Positions 33,331 through 42,478 of a DNA stretch of 64,000 nt are shown here, piece by piece. Source of the DNA: Flavobacterium panacis (lineage in GTDB: Bacteria; Bacteroidota; Bacteroidia; Flavobacteriales; Flavobacteriaceae); NCBI RefSeq assembly GCF_024649945.1, contig NZ_JANKMS010000001.1, forward strand, positions 868,001 through 932,000, in the 5' to 3' direction. Position 1 is the stretch's first letter; every line of letters begins with the position of its first letter. A program made the translations under genes and the position numbers. The notes below the pieces were generated by a model that worked only from the letters and a program-made list of their open reading frames with translations, was not told the origin of the DNA and ran no database searches.

Positions 33331-34713
33331 TTAAACATTAGATTTTTTAATGTTTCTTTTCTTGAAGATAATCGTTACGATTGTTCCTTTATTTTGCTCA
33401 GATTGTACTTGTAGTTCTCCTTCGTGCATTCTGATAATTTTAGAAGCCAAAGGAAGTCCTAAACCATAACCTATATACTTAGTCGCGATTTTCCCTCTAA
33501 AGAAAGGTTCATACAAATGCGGAATATCTTCTGGCGGAATTCCGATTCCTATATCATTAATCGAAATTTTAATCTTATCTGAATTTGCTGAAAGATTTAC
33601 AAATACTTCATTATTATCAGAATACTTTACTCCATTCGTAATAATATTATTGATTGCCAATTCGAGCAAAGGTCTGTTACACGGAAGCAAAAGCAAGTTA
33701 GAATCTTCTGGCGCAATATCAATTTTGATGCTCACTCGGTTGTCTGGATAAATTTTATCCAAATCAGATTTTACATCTAATAACAATTCGTCAACTCTGG
33801 CAATATCTGATACTTGTTTCTGACCGTCATAACCAGTTTGTGTTAGCTTTAAAAGACTTTCGGTTAAATTTCCTAATCTTGAAGCCTGACTGTAAATATT
33901 TTGCAACGATTCTACGTATTCTTCCTTTTCTCTTTCTTTAAGAAGCATAATCTCAGCTTCGGCAATAATGGTAGTTATTGGTGTTTTTAATTCGTGAGAG
34001 GCATTATTAATAAAATTGGCTTGAATTTCGAAAGAAGTTTCCAAGCGATCCAGCATATTATTAAAGGTGTTGGTCAAATCTGAAATCTCATCTGAATTTT
34101 TAACTTCTGGAAGACGATTATGAAGGTTTGAAGCACTAATTCTTTTTACTTCTTTTGTAATTCGTGCAACAGGATTTATTACTCGCTTTGCCAAAAATCT
34201 ACCTAAAAGAAAAGCCAGAATAACGAAACCAATACCGCCAAAAAGCATAATTTTGACAATATAAACCGTTGTATCTTTTCCTTTACGATCTCTCGCGCCA
34301 ACAATTACAATATATCTTTGTCCGTTTTCTTCAAAAATCTGTCCTAAATAATATTTGTTATCTATTTCGTAAGAATCTCTTCCAGTGCTTAAAATATTGG
34401 TATAAAAAGTATTCGGAAGATTAAGATTGGTATTATAATCAAAACTGTTATGACTGTTGATTTTTAATACATATTCTTCTTCTTCAATTAATTCTTCAAG
34501 ACCATTTTTTTGAAGATTTTTATAGTACTTTATTTTCTCAGGATCTTTTTGAAAATGAATAGACGCGACAATTTTTGACCTGTCATCTAAACGCTTTAAA
34601 AAGTGATATCTATTATTTTCTCTGAATAAAAAAAACACGATGATACACAATAGCGATGTACTAAAGGTAGAAAGAGCAACGTAGTTGAAGGTAATTTTTT
34701 TTCTAATATCCAT
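33331..34713 (-). CDS. Sensor histidine kinase (HAMP, OmpR-linked)
   Basis: A 460-residue membrane kinase. Transmembrane helices are at about 11-30 and 153-175, enclosing a periplasmic sensor of about 120 residues. A HAMP linker follows, then the dimerisation helix with phospho-accepting His240 in NNASHELKTPITT. The ATPase domain shows an N-box (LELAINNIITNGVKYS), DIGIGIPPEDI and YGLGLPLASKI. It starts one base after the stop of the response-regulator gene, so they form an operon. The signal is unknown; neighbouring outer-membrane protein genes are possible targets. Confidence 0.95.
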   Translation of the reverse strand: MDIRKKITFNYVALSTFSTSLLCIIVFFLFRENNRYHFLKRLDDRSKIVASIHFQKDPEKIKYYKNLQKNGLEELIEEEEYVLKINSHNSFDYNTNLNLPNTFYTNILSTGRDSYEIDNKYYLGQIFEENGQRYIVIVGARDRKGKDTTVYIVKIMLFGGIGFVILAFLLGRFLAKRVINPVARITKEVKRISASNLHNRLPEVKNSDEISDLTNTFNNMLDRLETSFEIQANFINNASHELKTPITTIIAEAEIMLLKEREKEEYVESLQNIYSQASRLGNLTESLLKLTQTGYDGQKQVSDIARVDELLLDVKSDLDKIYPDNRVSIKIDIAPEDSNLLLLPCNRPLLELAINNIITNGVKYSDNNEVFVNLSANSDKIKISINDIGIGIPPEDIPHLYEPFFRGKIATKYIGYGLGLPLASKIIRMHEGELQVQSEQNKGTIVTIIFKKRNIKKSNV

Positions 34714-34714
34714 T

Positions 34715-35389
34715 TTATGGCTTTATAACATAACCTAAACCTTTCATGGTATGAATAAGTTTGGTATCAAAAGGCTTGTCAATCTTTCTTCTTAAATAGG
34801 TTATATACACATCGACAACGTTGGTATTCATATCAAAATTAATATCCCAAACATTATCCAAAATTTGATCACGAGATACAATTCTGCCTGTATTTTTTGC
34901 GAGATAGTACAAAAGTTTAAATTCTTTGGCCGTTAAAACAATATTTTCTCCGCCTCTCTTAACTGATTTTGCACGTCCGTTTATTTCTAAATCGCCAATT
35001 GTTATAGTATCAATTTTCTCCGTTTCCTGATGCGATCTTCTATAAAGTGCATTTACGCGAGCATCTAATTCTCCAAATTTAAAAGGCTTCACCAAATAAT
35101 CATCTGCACCAGCATTAAGACCAGTAACGATATTTTCTGAAGTTCCTAAAGCCGTCAACAATAAAATAGGAACAAAGTTTTTAGCTGCGCGAAGTCTTCT
35201 GCAAATTTCGATTCCGTTAATATCCGGAAGCATTACGTCTAGAACTACGACGTCGAAAGTATAATTATGAATCATCTCAAGAGCAGTTTTGCCATCAAGA
35301 GCCACACTTACTTCATTATTATTTTCGGCAAATCCTTTTCTTAGTATAGATAATAGATTTGGTTCGTCTTCGACTATCAGTAATTTCAT
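34715..35389 (-). CDS. OmpR/PhoB family response regulator
   Basis: A 224-residue regulator. The receiver starts MKLLIVEDEPNLLSILRKGF with the phospho-accepting Asp51 in VVVLDVMLP, Thr in LLTALG and Lys in DYLVKPFKFGEL. The DNA-binding winged helix contains LTAKEFKLLYYLAKNTGRIV followed by SRDQILDNVWD and VDVYITYLRRKID. I set the start at 35389 because the receiver begins there; an upstream ATG at 35434 adds a Tyr/Cys-rich stretch overlapping the promoter box at 35412. It is paired with the kinase gene directly downstream. Confidence 0.95.
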   Translation of the reverse strand: MKLLIVEDEPNLLSILRKGFAENNNEVSVALDGKTALEMIHNYTFDVVVLDVMLPDINGIEICRRLRAAKNFVPILLLTALGTSENIVTGLNAGADDYLVKPFKFGELDARVNALYRRSHQETEKIDTITIGDLEINGRAKSVKRGGENIVLTAKEFKLLYYLAKNTGRIVSRDQILDNVWDINFDMNTNVVDVYITYLRRKIDKPFDTKLIHTMKGLGYVIKP

Positions 35390-35411
35390 CTTGAGAAGTT
35401 TGTATATACAA

Positions 35412-35419
35412 CAAAAATA
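35412..35419 (-). promoter_or_regulatory. Minus-7 box of response-regulator gene
   Basis: The minus strand reads TATTTTTG, 22 bases before the ATG at 35389. Its position inside the longer possible frame argues for the shorter start. Confidence 0.5.
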
Positions 35420-35495
35420 AGAATTGAGTTTCAAAAATAGTACTTATTACGGATAGAAATTTTGATTTAATTATAAACAATTTAGTCAATACACA

Positions 35496-35524
35496 AAAAA
35501 GCAGACTTAATAGTCTGCTTTTTC
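35496..35524. terminator. Intrinsic terminator
   Basis: AAAAAGCAGACT at 35496-35507 pairs with AGTCTGCTTTTT at 35512-35523. It ends the outer-membrane protein transcript on the minus strand. Confidence 0.88.
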
Positions 35525-35554
35525 TTATTTATTTAGGTTTAAAGCCTTTAATTA

Positions 35555-36172
35555 TTAATTTTTGAAGTTAAAACTTAAAGTTGCACCAAGTCCAAATTGA
35601 AAAGTTGAAATGTAATCTTCAATAGCCACTGGTCCTACCCAATAGCTCCAATAATAACTCTCTCCAACTGCCGCAGACATTGATTGCAAATAAGCGTTAA
35701 TATTTACAGATACAGCTGAATCTGTTTTAATTTTTACACCACCTTTTATATCCCAAGCAAAATAAGTACCACTTCCTCCTTGAGGTGATTCTACAATACC
35801 AACTCCCGCACCTGCACCCAAAAACGGAAGCAAATTTGATCCTGTATCAAAATAATGAGTGAAATCTGCTAAAATGAAATTGAAGGCACCTTTGTCGTTG
35901 GTATTAATCTGGATTCCTGCAGGACCGTACAAAGGTATTTTTACATCTGCTCTTTGATACTTTAACTCAACTGAGTTATTGGTTGAAAAGAAATACTCAA
36001 ATCCCGCACCATATTGAAAACCATCTTCAATTGTTGCAGAATAATTGTTATAATCTAACTTATCTGAAAAATTATAACCTCCATACAAATTAAGAGAAAA
36101 TGATCTTGCATCCTGAGCCTGTATCCCCATCGCCGACAGAAATACAACTAATAATAAACTGTACTTTTTCAT
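35555..36172 (-). CDS. Outer-membrane beta-barrel protein
   Basis: A 205-residue protein with signal peptide MKKYSLLLVVFLSAMGIQAQ. The mature part has alternating short beta strands with Gly and aromatic girdle residues (FSLNLYGGYNFSDKL, FQYGAGFEYFFSTNNSVELK) and ends in LGATLSFNF-type C-terminal strand. This is an eight-stranded small barrel of the OmpA/OmpX-like kind. Function unknown; it may be a target of the adjacent two-component system. A TAnnTTTG-like box (TAATTTTG on the minus strand) occurs at 36205-36212. Confidence 0.88.
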   Translation of the reverse strand: MKKYSLLLVVFLSAMGIQAQDARSFSLNLYGGYNFSDKLDYNNYSATIEDGFQYGAGFEYFFSTNNSVELKYQRADVKIPLYGPAGIQINTNDKGAFNFILADFTHYFDTGSNLLPFLGAGAGVGIVESPQGGSGTYFAWDIKGGVKIKTDSAVSVNINAYLQSMSAAVGESYYWSYWVGPVAIEDYISTFQFGLGATLSFNFKN

Positions 36173-36204
36173 AAATTTTGGATTTTGTTTGTTAATGGAA
36201 TAAT

Positions 36205-36212
36205 CAAAATTA
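36205..36212 (-). promoter_or_regulatory. Minus-7 box of outer-membrane barrel gene
   Basis: The minus strand reads TAATTTTG, 32 bases upstream of the ATG at 36172. Confidence 0.4.
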
Positions 36213-36296
36213 ATCTTTTTCTTTCAAAAATTGATTTATTTTAGAAAGAAAAAACTTAAAAACAACAACACAAACATTTGAAAAACAAAACATTAA

Positions 36297-37565
36297 CTAA
36301 AAAGTCTCGCCCGCATTCAAATAAAAAGCCTTTGAGTTATTTCCCCAAGCATAATCTAAAACCAAGTTTGTTTTAGTCGCTTTATCAATTAAAATTCGAA
36401 GACCAATTCCAGCAGCAGGTTGAATCGATTTAAAAAGAGAAAGATTGGTAACTGAATTACTGGCGGTTACAAAATTGGTAAAAACCGTACCACTCAACAA
36501 TTGATTACAAGTAATTGGAAATCTAAATTCGGTAGATAAATAAACTAAACCGTTTCCTCTAAAAAGTCCTTGTGTATAACCTTCCCCACTTCTGCTTCGT
36601 TGATCCCAACCAATTGCGGGCAAATTTAAATAAGGAACTTTTCCCCGAGTTACAAATTGTCCGTAAGTCCAAAAAGCTAAAATATAATGTGGATTTTTAT
36701 GCGAAAGTGGAATAAAATGTCTGTATTCAGCAAATAAAACATTGCTGTAATCCTGATTATTAAACAAAACGGGATTAAATCTATAATTGATATTGGCGAA
36801 CCAACCTTTGGAAGCATTAACCTGATTGTCTCTGGAATCGTAAACTAAATTCAGACTTAGTCCGTTGAGAAAATATTCTGAATTGTCGAATCCATATTTT
36901 TGACTGTAATTATAATGATACGTTAGATTTCCGTTTTCTACATCCAATTCTTTATCCTTAATACTAGAATACCAATCAATGTTGATTCCTCCACCTACAT
37001 AAAAATTCTTTCTCACTTCAAAAGAAACTGTTTGATGAAACTTGAAATAATTGTAATCCATATCCTGAGCGATAGAATCGATACTGAAATTTTCTCTTTT
37101 GCTATGATGTGGAATAATATCAGTTCCTAGACCATAATTAGGCTGTGAAAAAAGATAAATTCGATAATCACCGCTCAAAAAGATTTTATTGTTCTTAAGC
37201 AGAATATTGTTTTTAATGTTTACAAGCCATTGATCTTTCAGAGTATAAGTAATTCCAACGTTGGCAATGGAATATTTATCTTTTTCTTCTTTTCCTTTAA
37301 AGGTATATTGCGCAATAGCACCAAAAAAAAATCCAGTTGCCGGTTGAGAGCCGATTGCTGGAATTAATAGGAAGAAATTGTTTTTTGTGGGTTTAACAAC
37401 TAATGAATTATCCTCTTTTTTAAAGATATCGAAAATGGTTTTTGGTGGACAAATTTCTGAAGTTTCTATTTCCTCTTGAGAAAACATATTAAATGAAATA
37501 AAAAATAACAATCCTAAGATTTTACACTTGTACTGAAAGCCATTATTTTTTAAAAAATTCACCAT
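36297..37565 (-). CDS. BamA/TamA-like outer-membrane protein (surface antigen D15 type)
   Basis: A 422-residue protein with a hydrophobic signal (ILGLLFFISFNMFSQ). No POTRA domains are seen; the rest is a 16-strand barrel like the C-terminal part of BamA/TamA, with LNLVYDSRDNQVNASKGWF, a surface loop with GLFRGNGLVYLSTEFRFPI (comparable to the VRGF/Y motif), and a C-terminal Phe after LNAGE, the barrel-assembly signal. In Bacteroidota such short D15-like proteins are common and their role is unknown. An outer-membrane protein gene lies downstream. Confidence 0.85.
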   Translation of the reverse strand: MVNFLKNNGFQYKCKILGLLFFISFNMFSQEEIETSEICPPKTIFDIFKKEDNSLVVKPTKNNFFLLIPAIGSQPATGFFFGAIAQYTFKGKEEKDKYSIANVGITYTLKDQWLVNIKNNILLKNNKIFLSGDYRIYLFSQPNYGLGTDIIPHHSKRENFSIDSIAQDMDYNYFKFHQTVSFEVRKNFYVGGGINIDWYSSIKDKELDVENGNLTYHYNYSQKYGFDNSEYFLNGLSLNLVYDSRDNQVNASKGWFANINYRFNPVLFNNQDYSNVLFAEYRHFIPLSHKNPHYILAFWTYGQFVTRGKVPYLNLPAIGWDQRSRSGEGYTQGLFRGNGLVYLSTEFRFPITCNQLLSGTVFTNFVTASNSVTNLSLFKSIQPAAGIGLRILIDKATKTNLVLDYAWGNNSKAFYLNAGETF

Positions 37566-37663
37566 TTAAAAAATTTATTTCATTAGAAACCAGCAACATA
37601 ATGTAAATATAATCCTAATTTTCAACATCTTACGAATTAAAACCAGATTTATTCCAAAACAAA

Positions 37664-37692
37664 AAAAGCCGTTAAACAATTAACGGCTTTTA
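37664..37692. terminator. Intrinsic terminator
   Basis: A 12-bp perfect stem (37664-37675 with 37680-37691), four-base loop ACAA, T-run. It ends the aspA transcript on the minus strand. Confidence 0.9.
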
Positions 37693-37709
37693 ATTAATTC
37701 TCTAAAAAA

Positions 37710-39119
37710 CTATTTTGTGATGAACTTTGGATGAATTAAGTTTTCTAAAGAATAGATTTCATCCCATTTTTCCTGTGTAATTAACTTTCGTTCTAAAACA
37801 GCAATTTGATGCACACTTTTGTTTGTTTTTAAAGCTTCACCTGCAATACTCGCACTTTCTTCATAACCAATAATCGGGTTTAATTGCGTCACAATTCCTA
37901 TACTGTTCATGACCATATTATAACAATGATCAACGTTTGCAGTGATTCCGTTAATACATTTATCGATTAAAGTTTGAATCGCATTTGAAAGATAATCTAA
38001 CGACGTAAACATAGCAAAAGCAATTACAGGTTCCATTACATTCAATTGCAATTGTCCCGCTTCTGCTGCCATTGTAACTGTTAAATCCTGCCCGATTACA
38101 TAAAAACAAGTTTGATTTACGACTTCCGGAATTACTGGATTCACTTTTCCTGGCATAATAGACGAACCAGGCTGACGTGCAGGAAGATTAATTTCATTTA
38201 AACCTGTCCTTGGTCCAGAACTCAATAAACGTAAATCGTTGCAGATTTTTGAAATCTTTACCGCAGAACGTTTTAAGGTTCCCATAATCTGAACGTAAGC
38301 CCCTGTGTCTACCGTCGCTTCAATCAAATCCGGCGAAAGCGTTAACGGAATTCCAACCTCATCGGCTAAATATTTTACGCAGATTTCTGGATAACCTTCT
38401 GGAGCATTTACTTTTGTTCCAATTGCCGTTGCGCCCATATTGATTTCCAATAATAATTCTTGAGCATTTTTTAAACGCTGAATATCTTCGCCAATTGTGG
38501 TTGCGTAAGCTTTAAATTCTTGTCCTAAAGTCATTGGAACAGCGTCTTGCAATTGCGTTCTTCCCATTTTTAAGACCTCTTTGAATTCTTCTCCTTTTTT
38601 AGCGAAAGCAACTTCTAAACCTGCAAAAGTTTTGATGAAACTTTCCATTTTCAAATACAAAGCAATTCTAAATGCTGATGGATAAGCATCGTTTGTAGAT
38701 TGCGAGCAGTTTACATGATTATTTGGATGAAGAAACTGGTATTCTCCTTTTTTATGACCTAAATATTCTAGTCCGATATTGGCAATTACTTCATTCGCGT
38801 TCATGTTAACAGAAGTTCCTGCTCCACCTTGAATTAAATCGCTCACAAATTCCTGATCAAATTTACCTGCAATTACCTGATCGCTTCCGTAACAAATCGC
38901 TTCTGCAATTTTTGGGTCAATTGCACCGCAATCTTTGTTAGCCAAGGCAGCAGCTTTTTTCACATATCCTAAAGCCTTGATAAATAAAGGTTCTTTTGAA
39001 ATTGGAATACCTGTAATATTGAAATTTTCTACCGCTCTAAAAGTTTGGATTCCGTAGTATAAATGATTTGGAATTTCTAATTCCCCTAGAAAATCATGCT
39101 CTTTTCTTGTTGATTCCAT
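37710..39119 (-). CDS. aspA: Aspartate ammonia-lyase
   Basis: A 469-residue enzyme of the fumarase/aspartase family. The signature GSSIMPGKVNPVIPE is complete; the N-terminal HDFLGELEIPNHLYYGIQT and SQSTNDAYPSAFRIA regions are characteristic of aspartase rather than fumarase. It reversibly converts L-aspartate to fumarate plus ammonia. It is monocistronic, with a terminator directly downstream. The pentapeptide-repeat gene runs divergently. A TAnnTTTA-type box lies about 30-40 bases upstream. Confidence 0.95.
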   Translation of the reverse strand: MESTRKEHDFLGELEIPNHLYYGIQTFRAVENFNITGIPISKEPLFIKALGYVKKAAALANKDCGAIDPKIAEAICYGSDQVIAGKFDQEFVSDLIQGGAGTSVNMNANEVIANIGLEYLGHKKGEYQFLHPNNHVNCSQSTNDAYPSAFRIALYLKMESFIKTFAGLEVAFAKKGEEFKEVLKMGRTQLQDAVPMTLGQEFKAYATTIGEDIQRLKNAQELLLEINMGATAIGTKVNAPEGYPEICVKYLADEVGIPLTLSPDLIEATVDTGAYVQIMGTLKRSAVKISKICNDLRLLSSGPRTGLNEINLPARQPGSSIMPGKVNPVIPEVVNQTCFYVIGQDLTVTMAAEAGQLQLNVMEPVIAFAMFTSLDYLSNAIQTLIDKCINGITANVDHCYNMVMNSIGIVTQLNPIIGYEESASIAGEALKTNKSVHQIAVLERKLITQEKWDEIYSLENLIHPKFITK

Positions 39120-39275
39120 ATTGTGAAATTGATAAATTTTAGCTTAAAAAATACCTGTAAAGCTACATTAATTTTATTCTAAAGTCGTTAATAATTTCAA
39201 AATGATTCCGATTTTCATCGAAAATTCTACAGCAAATTATTACCTTTTCAGTCTCAAATAATTATCAAAAAAGAG

Positions 39276-39863
39276 TTGAAAAAAGAAAGCGAATATTTTC
39301 TTGATAAAGAATACAATACGATTGTTTACGACAAAGATGATCTTAATTTTAAAGACTTCGAATGCTGCGTTTTTAATAATTGTAACTTTTCAGCATGTAC
39401 TTTCTTGGCTGTTACTTTTATTGACTGTGTTTTTAATGATTGTATATTTACCGAAGCCAAAATCAATTATGTTGCTTTTAGAACGGCAACTTTTAATCGA
39501 TGTGAGATTAAAGACGTCAATTTTGCGATGTGTGATAAATTGATTTTTGAAATCGAATTTAATGACTGTATTCTTGACTTTTCGAAGTTTTACACTCTAA
39601 AATTAAAAGGAACGTTTTTTACCAACTGCAGTTTAATCGCTGTCGATTTTATGGCTGCAGATCTAACGAGTGTCGTTTTCTATAATTGCGATTTATATCG
39701 TTCTGAATTTAATAAAGCCATCGCCAACAAAACCGATTTTAAAACGAGTTTCAATTATACTATTGATCCGTCTAAAACTAAATTGAAGAAAGCTATTTTT
39801 TCTTTGAGTGAAGTGAAAGGGTTGTTGTTTAAACATGATATTATTGTGAGTGATCAGAAATAA
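39276..39863 (+). CDS. Pentapeptide-repeat protein (TTG start)
   Basis: A 195-residue protein made of pentapeptide-like repeats: FKDFECCVFNNCNFSACTFL, then FIDCVFNDCIF, AFRTATFNRCEIKDVNFA and so on, each with an aromatic or Leu centre and frequent Cys or Asn. Such repeats form a right-handed quadrilateral beta helix. The gene seems to start at TTG (39276): there is no ATG nearby upstream in frame. Roles of pentapeptide proteins include gyrase protection, but there is no specific evidence here. It diverges from aspA and ends in a terminator. Confidence 0.82.
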   Translation: MKKESEYFLDKEYNTIVYDKDDLNFKDFECCVFNNCNFSACTFLAVTFIDCVFNDCIFTEAKINYVAFRTATFNRCEIKDVNFAMCDKLIFEIEFNDCILDFSKFYTLKLKGTFFTNCSLIAVDFMAADLTSVVFYNCDLYRSEFNKAIANKTDFKTSFNYTIDPSKTKLKKAIFSLSEVKGLLFKHDIIVSDQK

Positions 39864-39891
39864 AAAAAGCCACTAACTATTGGCTTTTTTT
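39863..39891 (+). terminator. Intrinsic terminator
   Basis: AAAAAAGCCA at 39863-39872 pairs with TGGCTTTTTT at 39881-39890, immediately after the pentapeptide gene's stop. Confidence 0.88.
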
Positions 39892-39916
39892 TATTCATTT
39901 AATGATTCACGCGAAG

Positions 39917-40022
39917 TTTGTCATTCCGACGAAGGAGGAATCTCCACAAGTAGCTCCGCATAGAATATCACCAATCTTTGTAGAGTTTCTCGTGGAGATT
40001 CCTCCTTCGTCGGAATGACAAA
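39917..40022. repeat. 31-bp perfect inverted repeat
   Basis: Bases 39917-39947 are the exact reverse complement of 39992-40022. The arms start TTTGTCATTCCGACGAAGGA and are GC-rich compared with the surroundings. The 44-base centre shows no gene. The element lies between the convergent pentapeptide and GNAT genes; its high GC and perfect match suggest recent arrival or conservation. Confidence 0.95.
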
Positions 40023-40034
40023 AATGCTGAAAAC

Positions 40035-40538
40035 TTAATTTGAAATCTGCTTCCCCATCACAAAATCCTCCATTAAATAACCGTTTCCAATTTCAATATC
40101 AACCGTTTCTTTAATTTCAAAACCTAATTTTTTATAGAAATTCAACGCTGTATTAAAACGGTTTACATTCAATAAAAGATTTTTTGAATTATTTTCTAAA
40201 GCCAATTTTCCAATTTCTTCAAAAACGATTTTGCCATAGCCTTTTCCTTGCGTTTCTGGTAGAAGATAAATTTTATGAATTTTGGTTATCGCTTCGTTTT
40301 TATAATTGTGCTCAATTCCGATAAAACCAATTTCAGAATCAGCATCTGAAATTAAATAAAATAATTGCTCTTTATTCTGAATTTGTTTTGAAAGTGCTTC
40401 ATCAGAATATATCATATCCAACATATATCCTAATTGTTCCGCCGTTAAGATTTCGCCATACGTAATTGGCCAAGTTATACGTGCAATCTCTTGAATTTTA
40501 GTAATATCTTCAATAGTTGCTTCAGTAATTTGAATCAT
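40035..40538 (-). CDS. GNAT family N-acetyltransferase
   Basis: A 167-residue GNAT enzyme. The acetyl-CoA loop is visible as IHKIYLLPETQGKGYGKIVF (motif A with Q-GKGYG), and strand-helix B follows as LLLNVNRFNTALNFYKKLGF. It transfers acetyl groups to an amine; the substrate is unknown. It begins one base after the guaC stop and is therefore almost certainly co-transcribed and perhaps translationally coupled with guaC. Confidence 0.92.
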   Translation of the reverse strand: MIQITEATIEDITKIQEIARITWPITYGEILTAEQLGYMLDMIYSDEALSKQIQNKEQLFYLISDADSEIGFIGIEHNYKNEAITKIHKIYLLPETQGKGYGKIVFEEIGKLALENNSKNLLLNVNRFNTALNFYKKLGFEIKETVDIEIGNGYLMEDFVMGKQISN

Positions 40539-40539
40539 A

Positions 40540-41580
40540 TTATTTTGTAAAAACTTGATTTTCTTGTTCGCTTACGCGGATGAAAGTCGTACGTTTAGTT
40601 AATTCTTTTAATCTTGAAGCTCCAACATAAGTACAAGTGCTTCTAATTCCTCCTAAAATATCTAAAACAGTGTGAATCACATCTCCTTTAAACGGAACCT
40701 GAACTGTTTTTCCTTCACTTGCTCTGTATTCTGCAACTCCTCCAGAATGTTTATCCATGGCTGTTTTCGAACTCATTCCGTAAAATTGTTTGAATTTTTC
40801 TCCTTTTACTTCTATCAACTCACCACCACTTTCGGTATGTCCAGCTAACATTCCACCTAACATTACAAAATCGGCTCCTGCACCAAAAGCTTTTGCAACA
40901 TCTCCGGGAGTTGTACAACCGCCATCGCTGATAATATGTCCACCTAAACCGTGTGCGGCATCAGCACATTCAATAATAGCAGAAAGTTGCGGATAACCGA
41001 CGCCAGTTTTAACACGTGTTGTACAAACAGAACCTGGTCCAATTCCGACTTTTACGATATCAGCGCCTGCTAAGAGTAATTCTTCGGTCATTTCTCCTGT
41101 GACCACATTTCCAGCGATAATTATTTTATCGGGATATTGTTTGCGAGTTTGTTTCAAAAACTGAACAAAATGTTCGGAATAGCCATTTGCCACATCAATA
41201 CAAATAAATTTTAACTGAGGATTTGATGCGATAATCTGTTTTACTTTCTCAAAATCTTCTCTTCCTGTACCTGTGCTTACAGCGATATAATCGTAGAAAT
41301 CTGGACTGACATTTTTCAAGAAATTATTCCATTCTTCTAAAGTGTAATGCTTATGAATCGCCGTAAAAAGCTTTTCTCCTGCCAAAACCTTCGCAATTTC
41401 AAAAGTTCCAACGGTGTCCATATTAGCAGCCATAATCGGAATTCCTGTCCAGCTTGAAGTACTGTGCAAAAACTTGAAATTTTGTTCTAAGGAAACTTCA
41501 GATCTGCTTTTCAGCGTTGATCTTTTAGGTCTAAACATTACGTCTTTAAATCCTAATTTCAGGTCCATTTCTATTCTCAT
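40540..41580 (-). CDS. guaC: GMP reductase
   Basis: A 346-residue IMPDH/GMPR family enzyme with the GuaC start [20 protein letters not shown] and no CBS domains. The catalytic Cys186 lies in [12 protein letters not shown], and the phosphate-binding [20 protein letters not shown] is present. It converts GMP to IMP with release of ammonia using NADPH, feeding purine salvage. It is followed immediately by the GNAT gene. A TAnnTTTG box lies 22 bases upstream. Confidence 0.95.
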   Translation of the reverse strand: MRIEMDLKLGFKDVMFRPKRSTLKSRSEVSLEQNFKFLHSTSSWTGIPIMAANMDTVGTFEIAKVLAGEKLFTAIHKHYTLEEWNNFLKNVSPDFYDYIAVSTGTGREDFEKVKQIIASNPQLKFICIDVANGYSEHFVQFLKQTRKQYPDKIIIAGNVVTGEMTEELLLAGADIVKVGIGPGSVCTTRVKTGVGYPQLSAIIECADAAHGLGGHIISDGGCTTPGDVAKAFGAGADFVMLGGMLAGHTESGGELIEVKGEKFKQFYGMSSKTAMDKHSGGVAEYRASEGKTVQVPFKGDVIHTVLDILGGIRSTCTYVGASRLKELTKRTTFIRVSEQENQVFTK

Positions 41581-41602
41581 AGTTCGAGATTTTGGTTACT
41601 CT

Positions 41603-41610
41603 CAAATGTA
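41603..41610 (-). promoter_or_regulatory. Minus-7 box of guaC
   Basis: The minus strand reads TACATTTG, 22 bases before the guaC ATG at 41580. Confidence 0.5.
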
Positions 41611-41774
41611 CGGAATTTTGGACTTTAGATTGTTGATTTTAGATTAACAAAAAGCTGAACTTGTAAACAATTCAGGCCTTTGATTTGCTTTAAAATTCCA
41701 CAGAGATTCACAAAAGATAACGCAAAGATTCACAAAGCAAACTGAAAACTGCCACTGAGACTGAAAACTAAAAC

Positions 41775-42368
41775 CTAACCATGAATCGTCTCTCCTTTTC
41801 CGTAATTCGTAATGATAGATTCTTCAAAAGCCAACCATTCTCTCCAGCGTTTTTCAACGTCGATTCCTGTTCCGTACTTACGAGCGTAAGTAATGAAAGT
41901 CGTATAATGTCCTGCTTCGCTTTCCATTAATTCTCTATAGAAAAGTGCTAATTCTTCGTCTTTGATGTTTTCAGAAAGCACTTTAAAACGTTCGCAGCTT
42001 CTAGCTTCAATCATTGCTGAGAATAATAATCTCTCAACAAGTCCAGAAACACGACTTCCGTCTCCGCTTTTTTTCATGTATTGGTACAGTTCGTTTACGT
42101 AATCATCTTTACGCTCACGTCCTAGTTTCAATCCTCTTTTGATGATAATGTTATGAACTTGCTCAAAATGATCGATTTCTTCTTTGGCTAAAGCCAATAA
42201 GTCTTTCACTAAATCTTGATGCTCAGAGTTATTCGTGATAATTGTAATCGCATTTGTTGCTGCTTTTTGCTCGCACCAAGCGTGATCTGTCAAGATTTCT
42301 TCGATGTTTTTCTCAACAATATTTACCCATCTTGGGTCAGTTGGTAGTTGTAATCTTAATACGCCCAT
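41775..42368 (-). CDS. miaE: tRNA-(ms2io6A)-hydroxylase
   Basis: A 197-residue ferritin-like di-iron enzyme of the MiaE type. The iron ligands are visible in KEEIDHFEQVH, AMIEARSCERFKVL and MESEAGHYTTF. It hydroxylates the ms2i6A base at position 37 of tRNAs using oxygen. The length matches the family. It lies downstream of glyA on the same strand, separated by a long terminator stem, so it is probably transcribed separately. Confidence 0.92.
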   Translation of the reverse strand: MGVLRLQLPTDPRWVNIVEKNIEEILTDHAWCEQKAATNAITIITNNSEHQDLVKDLLALAKEEIDHFEQVHNIIIKRGLKLGRERKDDYVNELYQYMKKSGDGSRVSGLVERLLFSAMIEARSCERFKVLSENIKDEELALFYRELMESEAGHYTTFITYARKYGTGIDVEKRWREWLAFEESIITNYGKGETIHG

Positions 42369-42374
42369 TTCTAA

Positions 42375-42409
42375 AGTTATGAGTTATGAATTAAAAGTTA
42401 TGTGTTATA
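42375..42409. repeat. Tandem AGTTATG heptamers
   Basis: Five consecutive seven-base units based on AGTTATG lie just before the terminator between glyA and miaE. They resemble the heptad array at 5974-6022 and suggest slippage-born sequence. Confidence 0.6.
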
Positions 42410-42415
42410 AAAGCA

Positions 42416-42456
42416 AAAATCGAAAGTCAAAAATAAGGCTTTTGACTTTCGATTTT
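42416..42456. terminator. Long intrinsic terminator
   Basis: A 17-bp perfect stem (42416-42432 with 42440-42456) ending in T-rich and A-rich flanks, downstream of glyA on the minus strand. Confidence 0.9.
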
Positions 42457-42478
42457 AAAAACTTTAAGACTTATCTAA

